A stretch of DNA of 58,047 nucleotides from Saccharopolyspora ipomoeae (GTDB lineage: Bacteria; Actinomycetota; Actinomycetes; Mycobacteriales; Pseudonocardiaceae). This document shows positions 20,021 through 28,198 of this stretch, piece by piece. A model generated the notes under the pieces. The model searched no databases, was not told the DNA's origin, and was given only the letters and a program-made list of their open reading frames with translations. The first letter of the stretch is position 1. The number at the start of each line of letters is the position of its first letter. The stretch spans positions 1-58,047 of the forward strand of contig NZ_JASAOF010000033.1 of the NCBI RefSeq assembly GCF_029952525.1, written 5' to 3'. The translations under genes were made by a program, and so were the position numbers.

Positions 20021-21501
20021 CAACTCACCGTCCGGCAGTTCACGCCCGGCTTCGGCTCCTCCGGTTGCAGCGGCGTGGCGTCCGCCGCGGACGGGTCCTG
20101 CGGCAGGGCCTGACCAGGCACCGGCGCACCCGGGGTGGGCGGCACCGACGGCTGACCCGGAGGAGGTGGTGTCGGCGCACCGGTGGTCGGCGCACCCGGC
20201 GTCGGGGAGCCCGGAACGGGCTGGCCCGGCACGGACGGGGGCACGGTCGGCACCGACGGCTCGGGGGTGGCGCACTCCGGCAGCAGCGCGGTCATCCGCA
20301 GCCGCCGCATCGCCTCCCGGGCCTCCGTGAGGCCGTTGACCTCGGTGATCCCGTTGCGCACGTCCGGACGCTGGGCTTCCTGGAGGTCGTCCAGCTTGAT
20401 CGGCTGGCAGTCCTTGGCGGAGTCCGGCGGGCACGAGGTCTCGACCTGCCAGTTCAGCGCCACGCCCAGCGTGGAGCCCTGAACGCCCTGGTAGATCACG
20501 ACCTCATCGGCGCTGTTCGCGCCGATGTAGTACTGGTTGAGCACCCACCAACGCCCAACCAGCGCGACAGCCGCCAACACGATGAGCACGCCGCAGGTCA
20601 CCAGCAGCGACGTCAGCCAGCGCCGTTTGCGCGGCTGCTCCGCCGGAGGTGAGGTGGGCTCGAAACGCTTCGGCTGCGGCCGCGGCATGGTCACCGCGGA
20701 CGCGCGCGCCGCCGACGAATCGGGTTGCGGATGCTCATCGCCATTTCCCGCCGCACCCCCCACTATGGGGGCGTCGTCGCCGAACTCGACGTCGACGACG
20801 TCGGCGATGATCACGGTCACGTTGTCCGGACCGCCACCTTTGAGCGCCAGCTCGATCATCCGGTCCGCGCACTGCTGCGGGTCCGGGATGCGCAGGGCCT
20901 CCGCCATCGTCTCGGTGCTCACCGGGCCGGTCAGGCCGTCCGAGCAGAGCAGGTAGCGGTCGCCCGCGCGCGCCTCGCGGATCGCCAGGCTCGGTTCCAC
21001 CTCGTGGCCGGTCAACGCGTGCAGCAGCAGCGAGCGCTGCGGGTGGTTGGCGGCCTCCTCCTCGGTGATCCGGCCTTCGTCGATCAGCGACTGGACGAAG
21101 GTGTCGTCGTGGGTTATCTGGGTCAGCTCGCCGTCGCGGACCAGGTAGGCGCGGGAATCGCCGACGTGCACCAGACCCAGCTTGCTGCCTGCGAACAGCA
21201 CAGCGGTGAGGGTGGTGCCCATCCCGTCCAGCTCCGGGTCGTTGGCCACCAGCTCGGCGATCGCGCTGTTGCCGTCCAGCACCGCGCCGCGGAGCTGTCC
21301 GAGCAGGTCGTCACCCGGTTCGTCGTCGTCCAACGGCGCCAACGCCGCGATGACGACCTTGCTGGCGACCTCACCGGCGGCATGTCCACCCATGCCGTCC
21401 GCGAGGGCGAGTAGTCGTGGGCCGGCATAGACCGAGTCCTGGTTGTTGGAGCGCACCAGGCCGCGGTCGCTGCGGGCTGCGTAGTGAAGGACGAGGGTCA
21501 T
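20020..21501 (-). CDS. pstP: PP2C-type Ser/Thr phosphatase PstP
   Basis: 493 residues. The PP2C domain (about 1-235) has RSDRGLVRSNNQDS, LALADGMGGHAAGE (Asp35 metal ligand) and GGPDNVTVIIADV. A membrane helix (about 295-317) leads to an extracellular segment ending in a Pro/Thr-rich tail. It reverses phosphorylation by PknA and PknB. It overlaps both neighbours: fhaB upstream and rodA downstream. Confidence 0.95.
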   Translation of the reverse strand: MTLVLHYAARSDRGLVRSNNQDSVYAGPRLLALADGMGGHAAGEVASKVVIAALAPLDDDEPGDDLLGQLRGAVLDGNSAIAELVANDPELDGMGTTLTAVLFAGSKLGLVHVGDSRAYLVRDGELTQITHDDTFVQSLIDEGRITEEEAANHPQRSLLLHALTGHEVEPSLAIREARAGDRYLLCSDGLTGPVSTETMAEALRIPDPQQCADRMIELALKGGGPDNVTVIIADVVDVEFGDDAPIVGGAAGNGDEHPQPDSSAARASAVTMPRPQPKRFEPTSPPAEQPRKRRWLTSLLVTCGVLIVLAAVALVGRWWVLNQYYIGANSADEVVIYQGVQGSTLGVALNWQVETSCPPDSAKDCQPIKLDDLQEAQRPDVRNGITEVNGLTEAREAMRRLRMTALLPECATPEPSVPTVPPSVPGQPVPGSPTPGAPTTGAPTPPPPGQPSVPPTPGAPVPGQALPQDPSAADATPLQPEEPKPGVNCRTVS

Positions 21502-21962
21502 GAGCGCAGCTCGATCACCGTCTTGCCGATTCTGATCGGAACGCCGAGCGGGACCTTGGTCGGCCCCGTGACCTTCGCCCGATCGAGGTATGTGCCGTTA
21601 GTGGAGCCTAGATCCTCCACGTACCAATCGGAGCCGCGAAGCGACAACCGAGCGTGCCGGGTCGACGCGTAGTCGTCGTCGAGCACCAACGTGGAGTCAT
21701 CGGCTCGGCCGATCAGGATCGGCCGGCCGTCCAGGGAAATGCGCGTGCCGGCGAGAGCGCCGTGCGTCACCACCATCTGGCGGGGCGCCTTGCTCTTGCC
21801 CCGGGGCTGTTTGCCCGGGGCCCGACTCGCACCTGGCATCGGGACGCGCATCCCCGACGCGGAGTAGAGATCTGAACGAACCACGCGAAGCGCAGCCAGC
21901 ACGAACAACCAGAGCAGGGCGAGGAACCCTGCTCTGGTCAGCTGAATCATCAGCTCCGGCAC
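21498..21962 (-). CDS. fhaB: FHA domain protein FhaB/FipA
   Basis: 154 residues: N-terminal membrane segment (LTRAGFLALLWLFVLAALRVV) and a C-terminal FHA domain with GRADDSTLVLDDDYASTRHARL and YVEDLGSTNGTYLD, the phosphothreonine-binding surface. GTG 21962 aligns best with mycobacterial FhaB, which begins with a similar LQLTRAGFL. It links kinase signalling to division proteins. Start of pstP overlaps its stop. Confidence 0.94.
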   Translation of the reverse strand: MPELMIQLTRAGFLALLWLFVLAALRVVRSDLYSASGMRVPMPGASRAPGKQPRGKSKAPRQMVVTHGALAGTRISLDGRPILIGRADDSTLVLDDDYASTRHARLSLRGSDWYVEDLGSTNGTYLDRAKVTGPTKVPLGVPIRIGKTVIELRS

Positions 21963-22007
21963 TTGTTGTGAACGCTCCTACTCGTAACGGGGATCGGCGA
22001 TCCGCGC

Positions 22008-23327
22008 TCAGCCCTGCTGGGCGCGGAAGACCAGGGACGAATGCCCGACCCTGATCACGTCACCATCTGCCAACTGCCAAGTCTGCACCGGAGTGCCGTT
22101 CACCGTGGTGCCGTTTGTCGAACCGAGATCAGCCAGCATCGCGCTCTGACCATCCCAGGTGATCTCGATGTGCTTGCGCGAGACCCCCGTGTCGGGCAGC
22201 CGGAACTGGCCTTCCTGTCCGCGGCCGATGATGTTCGAGCCGTGCTGCAGCGTGTACGAGCGGTTCGAACCGTCGTCCAGGTGCAGCGTGGCGGTCATCT
22301 GACCACGCGGGCCGCCGGCCGGGTAGCCGCCGGGGGCGCTCTGCGGGTAACCGCCGCCGGGCTGGCCGTAGCCGCCCTGGTCCGGGAAACCGCCCGGGGC
22401 GCTCTGCGGGTAGGCACCGCCCGGCTGGCCGTAACCCTGGTCGAAACCGGGCTGCTGCGGGTAGCCCTGGTCGAAGCCCTGCTGCGGCTGGCCGTAGCCC
22501 TGGTCGAACCCGGGCTGTGCGTAGCCCTGGTCATAACCCTGCTGCGGCTGCCCGTAGCCCTGGTCGTAGCCGGGCTGCGGGGGCTGCCCGTAGCCCTGGT
22601 CGAAACCGGGCTGCGGGGGCTGCCCGTAACCCTGGTCGAAACCCGGCTGCTGCGGCGGCTGGCCGTATCCCTGGTCGAAACCGGGCTGCTGACCGTAACC
22701 CTGGTCGTAGCCGGGCTGCTGCGGCTGGCCGTAGCCACCCTGCTGGTCGTAGCCGGGCTGCGGGGGCTGGCCGTATCCCTGGTCGTAGCCGGGCTGCTGG
22801 CCGTAGCCGTAGTTGGGGTCCTGGCCTTGGCCGTAACCCTGGTCGTAGCCGTACTGCCCCTGCTGGTTGTACGGATCTCCCTGGGGGTAGTGGCCTGGTG
22901 GCTGGCTCATGGGTCGGTCTCCTGCGGTACGCGGTTGTGTCGGCCGTCGTGTTACGTCGGGGTCGACGGTCGAACTGATTCGAAACTGTCCCGTGTGCAG
23001 CGTCTCAGAGCGCTCCAGGGAGACTACGACGTCACCATATGTGTCCCACCCCTGCTCGGTGAGATGCTCCTGAACGCAGTCGGCGAGGAGGTCCGTCACC
23101 CGGGCCTCATCGCCGGTGAGCCGATCATGGTCCGACGGGCTCAGTTGCACAACGTAGTGGTTACAAGCGAGCAACCGTCCACCGGCAAGCTCCCTGACCT
23201 TCAGCTCGGCATCGCGCTGCAAGGCCTGGGCGACTTCCTGCGGGACTACGTTCCCGCCGAACACGCGCGCAAAGCCGTTGCCGACGATGCCTTCGATCCG
23301 GCGCTCAAAGCGCTGCACGAGGCCCAC
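22008..23327 (-). CDS. fhaA: FHA domain protein FhaA with DUF3662 N-terminus
   Basis: About 439 residues. The N-terminal DUF3662 domain (VGLVQRFERRIEGIVGNGFARVFGGNVVPQEVAQAL) is followed by a low-complexity Gly/Gln/Tyr/Pro linker built from some fifteen PGYDQGYGQ-like repeats (about residues 140-330) and a C-terminal FHA domain (GRGQEGQFRLPDTGVSRKHIEI, DLGSTNGT). The start is set at GTG 23327, with GAGGG upstream; longer frames add non-homologous residues. FhaA binds phosphorylated pseudokinase MviN/MurJ partners in mycobacteria. It heads the operon through pknB. Confidence 0.92.
   Translation of the reverse strand: MGLVQRFERRIEGIVGNGFARVFGGNVVPQEVAQALQRDAELKVRELAGGRLLACNHYVVQLSPSDHDRLTGDEARVTDLLADCVQEHLTEQGWDTYGDVVVSLERSETLHTGQFRISSTVDPDVTRRPTQPRTAGDRPMSQPPGHYPQGDPYNQQGQYGYDQGYGQGQDPNYGYGQQPGYDQGYGQPPQPGYDQQGGYGQPQQPGYDQGYGQQPGFDQGYGQPPQQPGFDQGYGQPPQPGFDQGYGQPPQPGYDQGYGQPQQGYDQGYAQPGFDQGYGQPQQGFDQGYPQQPGFDQGYGQPGGAYPQSAPGGFPDQGGYGQPGGGYPQSAPGGYPAGGPRGQMTATLHLDDGSNRSYTLQHGSNIIGRGQEGQFRLPDTGVSRKHIEITWDGQSAMLADLGSTNGTTVNGTPVQTWQLADGDVIRVGHSSLVFRAQQG
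22295..22890 (-). repeat. Tandem PGYDQGYGQ-coding repeats in fhaA
   Basis: Imperfect repeats of roughly 27-39 bases encode variants of QPGYDQGYGQP and QPGFDQGYGQP. The unit length is a multiple of three, so copy-number change keeps the frame. The linker is likely flexible and variable between strains. Confidence 0.85.
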
Positions 23328-23544
23328 GGCAACATCCCTCCACGCGTACGACTCCTGCTGACCATCGTATCTGGGCCAACGGCCCGAGACACCGCCCAGT
23401 TCCCAACTTCCTGACCCCCCTGCGCAGACCCCTCTCAGGGCCGTGCTAATGTTCTTCTTGCCAACAGGGCAGCGGGGAAAAGCGAAAGCAGACCCCCGGT
23501 GCCCACCGGTGAAAAGCGGCAAGCTAAGCTTCTCATCGTGCCAC

Positions 23545-23627
23545 GGGCGAGTGGCGGAATGGCAGACGCGCACGGTTCAGGTCCGTGTGTCCGAAAGGAC
23601 GTGAGGGTTCAACTCCCTCCTCGCCCA
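23545..23627 (+). tRNA. tRNA-Leu (anticodon CAG)
   Basis: An 83-nt class II tRNA: acceptor GGGCGAG pairs with CTCGCCC, discriminator A; anticodon loop TTCAGGT exposes CAG; a variable arm (GTGTCCGAAAGGACGT) and T-arm GGGTTCAACTCCC are present. It is divergent from fhaA and marks the boundary between the conserved core and the accessory stretch to its right. Confidence 0.95.
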
Positions 23628-23631
23628 CTTC

Positions 23632-23670
23632 GAAGGCCCTCCCGGCTCATGCTTCGCCGGGAGGGCCTTC
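23632..23670 (+). terminator. Terminator after tRNA-Leu
   Basis: A 15-bp perfect stem (GAAGGCCCTCCCGGC with its complement) and 9-nt loop, followed by TTCGTGTTGT. It immediately follows the tRNA 3' end. Confidence 0.8.
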
Positions 23671-24015
23671 TTCGTGTTGTGTTGGGGGGTCGAACCCCCC
23701 ATGCCCCCCACGGTGCGGCTGGGCTCGTTTTTCCTGGTTGTTGCGTTGGTTTCGTGCTCGGCCTGCTCACGTGATGCCCCTTCTGCTCGGCTTCGCCGTC
23801 GCCGTGTGCCGGGTTCCTCCTCCTGCTCCTTCTGCCTCTCCTCCCGGCTTCTTTCGTCTGTTGCTTGTGCTTTTCGGGTGTGCGGTTTGTCATGGGTGGG
23901 GTTCAGCGTTGAGCGAAATCTTTTCGTGACCTTTCTTGGTGTTCTGTTTGTCTTGTGCTGGGGTGGGGGTGTTCGGGCTGGGGGTGGCTGTGGCTCGGTG
24001 GCTCGGAGGTGCCTC
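23671..24015. other. Non-coding G/T-rich stretch downstream of tRNA-Leu
   Basis: No convincing gene. A small hairpin GGGGGGT-CGA-ACCCCCC lies at 23685-23701. From about 23720 to 24000 the plus strand is unusually rich in T and G and poor in A compared with the rest of the window. It ends in the GGAGG ribosome binding site of the IclR gene. Confidence 0.6.
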
Positions 24016-24804
24016 GTGGCGGGAAACAGTCGGGATCCTGGGCGGTCGGTGACCGCTCGGGCCTTGAGCGTGCTGACCGCGTTCGACGCCGAGCACGCTC
24101 GGCTCACGCTGACCGCCATCGCGCAGCGGGCCGACATCCCGTTGGCGACCGCGCACCGGTTGGTGCGGGAGCTGGAGCTGTGGGGTGCCCTGCAGCGCGA
24201 CTCCGACGGGCGGTACGTCATCGGTCTGCGGCTGTGGGAGATCGGGCTGCTGGCCCCGGTGAACGGGCGGCTGCGCGAAGCGGCGCTGCCCTACATGCAG
24301 GAGCTGTGCGAGACCACGCACGACAACGTGCACCTGGCCGTGCGGGACGGGCTCGACGCCGTGTACGTGGAGAAGCTCACGACGCCCCGGGCCGTGCCGA
24401 TCATCTCCCGGACCGGCGGGCGGCTGCCGATGCACGCGACCGGGGTCGGCAAGGTGCTGCTCGCGCACGCGCCCGCGACGGTCGTGCACTCCTGCTGCGA
24501 GCACGGGCTGACCCGGCACACCGCCTACACCATCACCGAGCCCGGCCGGCTCGGCCGCGAGCTCCAAGGGGTCCGCTCGCGCGGCTACGCCTCCGCCAAC
24601 GAGGAGATGACCCTCGGGAACTGCTCGGTCGCCGTGCCCGTCCAGGACGCCTCCGGAACGGTCGTCGCGGCGCTCGGCGTCGTCGCCCACAGCGTCCGCG
24701 CGGACGTCACCCGGCTCGTCCGCTCACTGCTCCCCGCGGCCGACGGCATCCGGCAGCGGCTGGCTGACGGCGAACGGGTCAACCTCGACGCCCTTCATCG
24801 GTGA
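24016..24804 (+). CDS. IclR family transcriptional regulator
   Basis: 262 residues. The N-terminal winged helix (about 10-70: VTARALSVLTAFDAEHARLTLTAIAQRADIPLATAHRLVREL) and the C-terminal IclR effector domain (PYMQELCETTHDNVHLAVRDGLDAVYVEKL; RLPMHATGVGKVLLAH; GYASANEEMTLGNCSVAVPV) are complete. GTG 24016 with GGAGG 10 bases upstream gives the family start. No obvious catabolic partner lies beside it, so its target is unknown. Confidence 0.9.
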   Translation: MAGNSRDPGRSVTARALSVLTAFDAEHARLTLTAIAQRADIPLATAHRLVRELELWGALQRDSDGRYVIGLRLWEIGLLAPVNGRLREAALPYMQELCETTHDNVHLAVRDGLDAVYVEKLTTPRAVPIISRTGGRLPMHATGVGKVLLAHAPATVVHSCCEHGLTRHTAYTITEPGRLGRELQGVRSRGYASANEEMTLGNCSVAVPVQDASGTVVAALGVVAHSVRADVTRLVRSLLPAADGIRQRLADGERVNLDALHR

Positions 24805-25162
24805 ATAATCTTCCGCTTACCGGTCGAATAATCCGTCAACTGTACATTTGTGCAGGTCGTATGACCGGCGCCGATATCATGCGGCGATTTTCCAGGCCAC
24901 GAATGATGGGCGGGAGGCGTTGTCGTGCGGGTGTCGGGTAGCGATCACCCGTCTGGCCGCATCGCTGGGCTGAAGCCCCCATGTCATTCGTCGACCGGTC
25001 ACCGACAGCTGCCCGCCGCCGATCGCAGCGACCCCCGATGAGCAGCGCAGAACCGCCTCGGAGCTGTTTTAGTCAACGTGGCCCCCGCACCGGTGACTGC
25101 CCCGCACCGGCGCCGGGGGAGACGAAGACGCGGAGTGCACGAGCCGAGGGAGGCGGAACGCT
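24805..25162. other. Intergenic stretch, no gene seen
   Basis: These 358 bases contain a locally AT-richer part (24805-24900, with repeated GAATAAT-type words) that may hold promoters. I find no RNA gene and no convincing coding frame. Confidence 0.4.
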
Positions 25163-25804
25163 GTGACCGGAATTCCCGGACAAGCCTGGTCCGAAGACGA
25201 GCTCCGAGCCTGCTCGACCACGCAGGTCCGGTCGCCGCTGGGGCTGGCCGCCTCCGTGGGGGCGCTCGCCCAGCGGTCGGTCGACGCGCTGGGGTGGACC
25301 GGCAGCACGCTGCCGCCGGTCAAGCTGCTCGGGCGTCAGATCATCGCCACCGCGGAGCTGGTGCCCGACGCCCACGCCGAACGCCTCGTCTTCGGCAGCG
25401 GGCCCGTCCTCGACCGCGCGGAGATCGCCACCTGGGTCTGGCCCGAGATGGACGGCCGGGTGCCCCCGCCCGCCGCCCGGATCACCGGGTTCCTCGCGCC
25501 GGCCCGGCACTGGCGCACGGCGCTCACCGCCGCGGTGCCCTTCGCGCGGTTCGCCAACGCGGCGATCGTGGTGCCGCGCTCGGTGGCGGTCGCCCCCGAC
25601 TTCACCGCGACCTGCCTGATCCGCGCCCGCCAGTTCGGCATCGCCGTGCTCAGCTCCGACGGTGACGACGTGCGGGAAGAGCTCCCGGGGCGCAGCTTCG
25701 ACGACGCGCCGCCCGTGGAGCACACCGCTGTCTCGCGGTGGGTGAACGAGGTCGTCTACCAGCAGCTGCTGTCGGCCGAAGCACCGGCGCCGTCGCGCAG
25801 CTGA
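25163..25804 (+). CDS. Protein of unknown function
   Basis: 213 residues, GTG start. It has no signal peptide or membrane helix. The sequence is a globular alpha/beta type with a central PPAARITGFLAPARHWRTALTAAVPFARFANAAIVVPRS segment and a C-terminal helix (TAVSRWVNEVVYQQLLSAEAP). I recognise no family. Codon use matches the neighbours. It stands alone between the IclR gene and a DnaA-box cluster. Confidence 0.65.
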   Translation: MTGIPGQAWSEDELRACSTTQVRSPLGLAASVGALAQRSVDALGWTGSTLPPVKLLGRQIIATAELVPDAHAERLVFGSGPVLDRAEIATWVWPEMDGRVPPPAARITGFLAPARHWRTALTAAVPFARFANAAIVVPRSVAVAPDFTATCLIRARQFGIAVLSSDGDDVREELPGRSFDDAPPVEHTAVSRWVNEVVYQQLLSAEAPAPSRS

Positions 25805-25820
25805 CAGGCCCCTGGGGGCC

Positions 25821-25859
25821 GCAGTTCCAGTTGGACCGGGGGGCTTCAACTGGAACTGC
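25821..25859. terminator. 13-bp perfect hairpin after the unknown gene
   Basis: Arms GCAGTTCCAGTTG and CAACTGGAACTGC flank a 13-nt G-rich loop, 17 bases beyond the stop codon of the preceding gene. It lacks a T tract; a terminator is the simplest reading. Confidence 0.5.
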
Positions 25860-25966
25860 ACCTACCAACCGGCGGGCGGGGGGCCAAGCCTGCTGGAGGG
25901 GGAGAGAAGCGGACGGAGACCCGCCGCGCGCACCGCGCAGCGTGGGGTGGGACTCCGTCCGCTGAG

Positions 25967-26022
25967 TTGTCCACAGGTCTGTCCACAGGTGGGTTATCCC
26001 CAGGAACGGGGAGTTGTCCACA
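25967..26022 (+). promoter_or_regulatory. DnaA-box cluster
   Basis: Four nonamers lie in the same orientation within 56 bases: TTGTCCACA (25967-25975), CTGTCCACA (25979-25987), TTATCCCCA (25994-26002) and TTGTCCACA (26014-26022). TTGTCCACA is the preferred DnaA box of Streptomyces and mycobacteria. The cluster ends 48 bases before the next start codon. Confidence 0.7.
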
Positions 26023-26070
26023 GGCCGTGCTTGAACGGTTGAGGAGCGTCATCGGACCTACCGTGGAGGC

Positions 26071-26727
26071 ATGCGCATCGTCATCGCCGGAGCCCACGGG
26101 AAGATCGCTCGGCCGCTCGGTCGGCTGCTGTCCCAGCGGGGCGACCAGGTCCTCGGAATCATCCGCAACCCCGACCACGCGGCCGACCTCGAAACCGACG
26201 GGGTCGAGCCGCTGGTGCTCGACATGGAGAACCTCTCGGCGGCCGATCTGGCGGGCCGTCTGTCCGGAGTGGACGCCGCCGTGTTCCTCGCCGGAGCGGG
26301 CCCGGGCAGCGGTGCCCCGCGCAAGGACACAGTGGACCGCGGGGCGTCCGTGCTGCTCGCGGATTCCTGCCAGCGGGCGGGGATTCGGCGTTTCGTGCAG
26401 GTGAGCTCGATGGGCACCCGCACCCCCAACCCGCCCGACGTGGACCCGGTGTTCGGGGCCTATTTGGACGCCAAGCGCGCCGCCGAGGAGGACCTGCGCG
26501 GGCGCGATCTGGACTGGACGATCCTGCGCCCCGGACGGCTCACCGACGACGAGCCGACCGGCCGGGTGACGCTGGCTCCGGAGGTCGGCCGGGACGCGGT
26601 CACCCGCCGCGACGTGGCCGCCGTGCTGGCGGCTCTGCTGCCCGAAACGGGGACCGTCGGACGGGCCCTGGAACTCGTCAACGGTGACGTTGCGATCACC
26701 GAAGCGGTACGGGCCGCGGCGGCGTAA
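26071..26727 (+). CDS. Atypical short-chain dehydrogenase, NAD(P)-binding
   Basis: 218 residues with an N-terminal Rossmann motif MRIVIAGAHGKIARPL (GxxGxxxxxL variant), a VDAAVFLAGAGPGSG loop, QVSSMGT and an AYLDAKRAAEEDLR segment. This resembles the atypical SDR5/YhfK or NmrA-like group, many of which lack the catalytic tyrosine and bind NAD(P) for sensing or reduction. The substrate cannot be inferred. ATG start. A DnaA-box cluster occupies its upstream region. Confidence 0.82.
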   Translation: MRIVIAGAHGKIARPLGRLLSQRGDQVLGIIRNPDHAADLETDGVEPLVLDMENLSAADLAGRLSGVDAAVFLAGAGPGSGAPRKDTVDRGASVLLADSCQRAGIRRFVQVSSMGTRTPNPPDVDPVFGAYLDAKRAAEEDLRGRDLDWTILRPGRLTDDEPTGRVTLAPEVGRDAVTRRDVAAVLAALLPETGTVGRALELVNGDVAITEAVRAAAA

Positions 26728-28092
26728 TCAGTTCGGGTTATCCACAGGGCCGAGGACGCGCTCCAGGTACGCGTTGTGGAAGATCCCGCCGGGGTCGACC
26801 GAGTCGCGGACCTGCCGAAACTCGGTGAACCGGGGGTAAAGGCCGGACAACGCCGTCGCGTCCAGGCGGTGCATCTTCCCCCAGTGCGGTCGCCCGCCCG
26901 CGTCCCGGGCGATCGACTCGAACGCGTCGAAGTAGGACCGGTACGGCATGCCCAGGTACTGGTGCACCGCGACGTAGCCGGTGTCCCGGCCGTGCGCCGT
27001 CGACAACCACACGTCGTCGGCGCGGGCGACCCGCACCTCCACCGGGAACATCACCGGATCGGCCAGCCGCTCGGTCGCCGCCCGCAGCTCGCGCAGCACC
27101 TCCGGGACGACTTCGCGGGGGAAGGCGTACTCGGACTCGACGAAGCGGATCCGCCGAGGCGTGGTGAACACCCGGTACGAGCGGTCCCGGTAGGAGCGGG
27201 CCGACCAGGTCGACGCGCAGAGCCGGCTCAGCGGCCGGACCAGGGCCGGCACCGCGCGCCCGACCCCGCAGACCGCGCCGAACAGGCGGTTCTCCATCAC
27301 CTCGTACTCCAGGAAGTGCCGCGCCGGGCTCAGCGGGCGCGGCGGTCCCGGGTGCCGGTTGTTCCGCTTGACCATCGCGTGGTGGCTGTGCGGGAACCAG
27401 TGGAACTCGAAGTGGTCGTTGGCCTCGGCCAGCCCGTGGAAGTCGCCGAGCACCTCCTCCAGCGGCGCCGGGCCCTCCTCGGCCGACAGCGTGAAGGACG
27501 GGACGCAGCGCAGGGTCACGGTGGTGATCACGCCGAGCGCGCCGAGACCGAGCCGTGCCGCGGCGAACAGCTCGGGGTTCTCCGCCGCCGAGCAGCTCAC
27601 CTCGGAACCGTCGGCGAGCAGCAGGTCGAGCGCCTCCACCTGGGTCGACAGCCCGCCGAGACCCGCTCCGGTGCCGTGGGTCCCGGTGGAGATCGCCCCG
27701 GCGAGCGTCTGCTGGTCGATGTCGCCGAGGTTGGCCATCGCCAGCCCGAGCCCGTCGAGCTCGGCGTTGAGCACGTGCAGCGGTGTGCCGCCGTGCGCGG
27801 TGACCAGCCCGGTCGCCGGGTCGGCGTGGACGATCCCGGTGAAGTGCCGCAGGTCCAGCGCCACACCGGATTCCGGTGAGGCGACCGCCGAGAACGAGTG
27901 CCCGGAACCGATCGGGCGCACGCGCAGGCCGTCCCGGGTCGCGGCGGCGATCACCTCGGCGGCCTCGCTGGTGTCGCGCGGGGTCGCGGTCCGCGCGGGG
28001 CGCGCGGTGGCCGTGCGGCCCCAGTTGGTCCACGGCCGTGCGGTGTTCGGATCGCGGGGGGTCGGACTGCCGGGGGCCAGATCACGCTGCAT
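26728..28092 (-). CDS. FAD-dependent aldonolactone/alditol oxidase family protein
   Basis: 454 residues. The N-terminal PCMH-type FAD domain holds RVRPIGSGHSFS, where His65 matches the covalently flavinylated histidine of alditol oxidase, and GTHGTGAGLGGLS. The C-terminal D-arabinono-1,4-lactone oxidase (ALO) domain has HWGKMHRLDA and ends RDSVDPGGIFHNAYLERVLG. Such enzymes oxidise aldonolactones or polyols using oxygen. The start is ATG 28092; longer frames add unrelated residues. It diverges from the PLP-fold gene across a palindromic operator. Confidence 0.88.
   Translation of the reverse strand: MQRDLAPGSPTPRDPNTARPWTNWGRTATARPARTATPRDTSEAAEVIAAATRDGLRVRPIGSGHSFSAVASPESGVALDLRHFTGIVHADPATGLVTAHGGTPLHVLNAELDGLGLAMANLGDIDQQTLAGAISTGTHGTGAGLGGLSTQVEALDLLLADGSEVSCSAAENPELFAAARLGLGALGVITTVTLRCVPSFTLSAEEGPAPLEEVLGDFHGLAEANDHFEFHWFPHSHHAMVKRNNRHPGPPRPLSPARHFLEYEVMENRLFGAVCGVGRAVPALVRPLSRLCASTWSARSYRDRSYRVFTTPRRIRFVESEYAFPREVVPEVLRELRAATERLADPVMFPVEVRVARADDVWLSTAHGRDTGYVAVHQYLGMPYRSYFDAFESIARDAGGRPHWGKMHRLDATALSGLYPRFTEFRQVRDSVDPGGIFHNAYLERVLGPVDNPN
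26738..26746 (+). promoter_or_regulatory. DnaA-box-like nonamer
   Basis: A perfect TTATCCACA lies within the last codons of the oxidase gene, 716 bases from the cluster at 25967-26022 and in the same orientation. Confidence 0.4.
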
Positions 28093-28153
28093 GCCGGGCC
28101 TCCAAGAGGGTGGCGCGCTCCAACGGGTGAGGTGCTCGGCGCGATGGGCTGAA

Positions 28154-28178
28154 GTTATGTGAAACCAATTCACATAAC
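28154..28178. promoter_or_regulatory. Perfect palindromic operator, probably for the TetR regulator
   Basis: Arms GTTATGTGAA and TTCACATAAC enclose a 5-base spacer in the 106-base gap between two divergent genes. The shape and size fit a TetR dimer site, and a TetR gene lies one gene away. That pairing is inference. Confidence 0.7.
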
Positions 28179-28198
28179 AAGCCCTGCGGCCTACGGTT

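Noticed and set aside
23685..23701. GGGGGGTCGAACCCCCC as a remnant of a tRNA T-arm
   Set aside because: No acceptor or anticodon pairing surrounds it; it is simply a short GC hairpin near the tRNA terminator.
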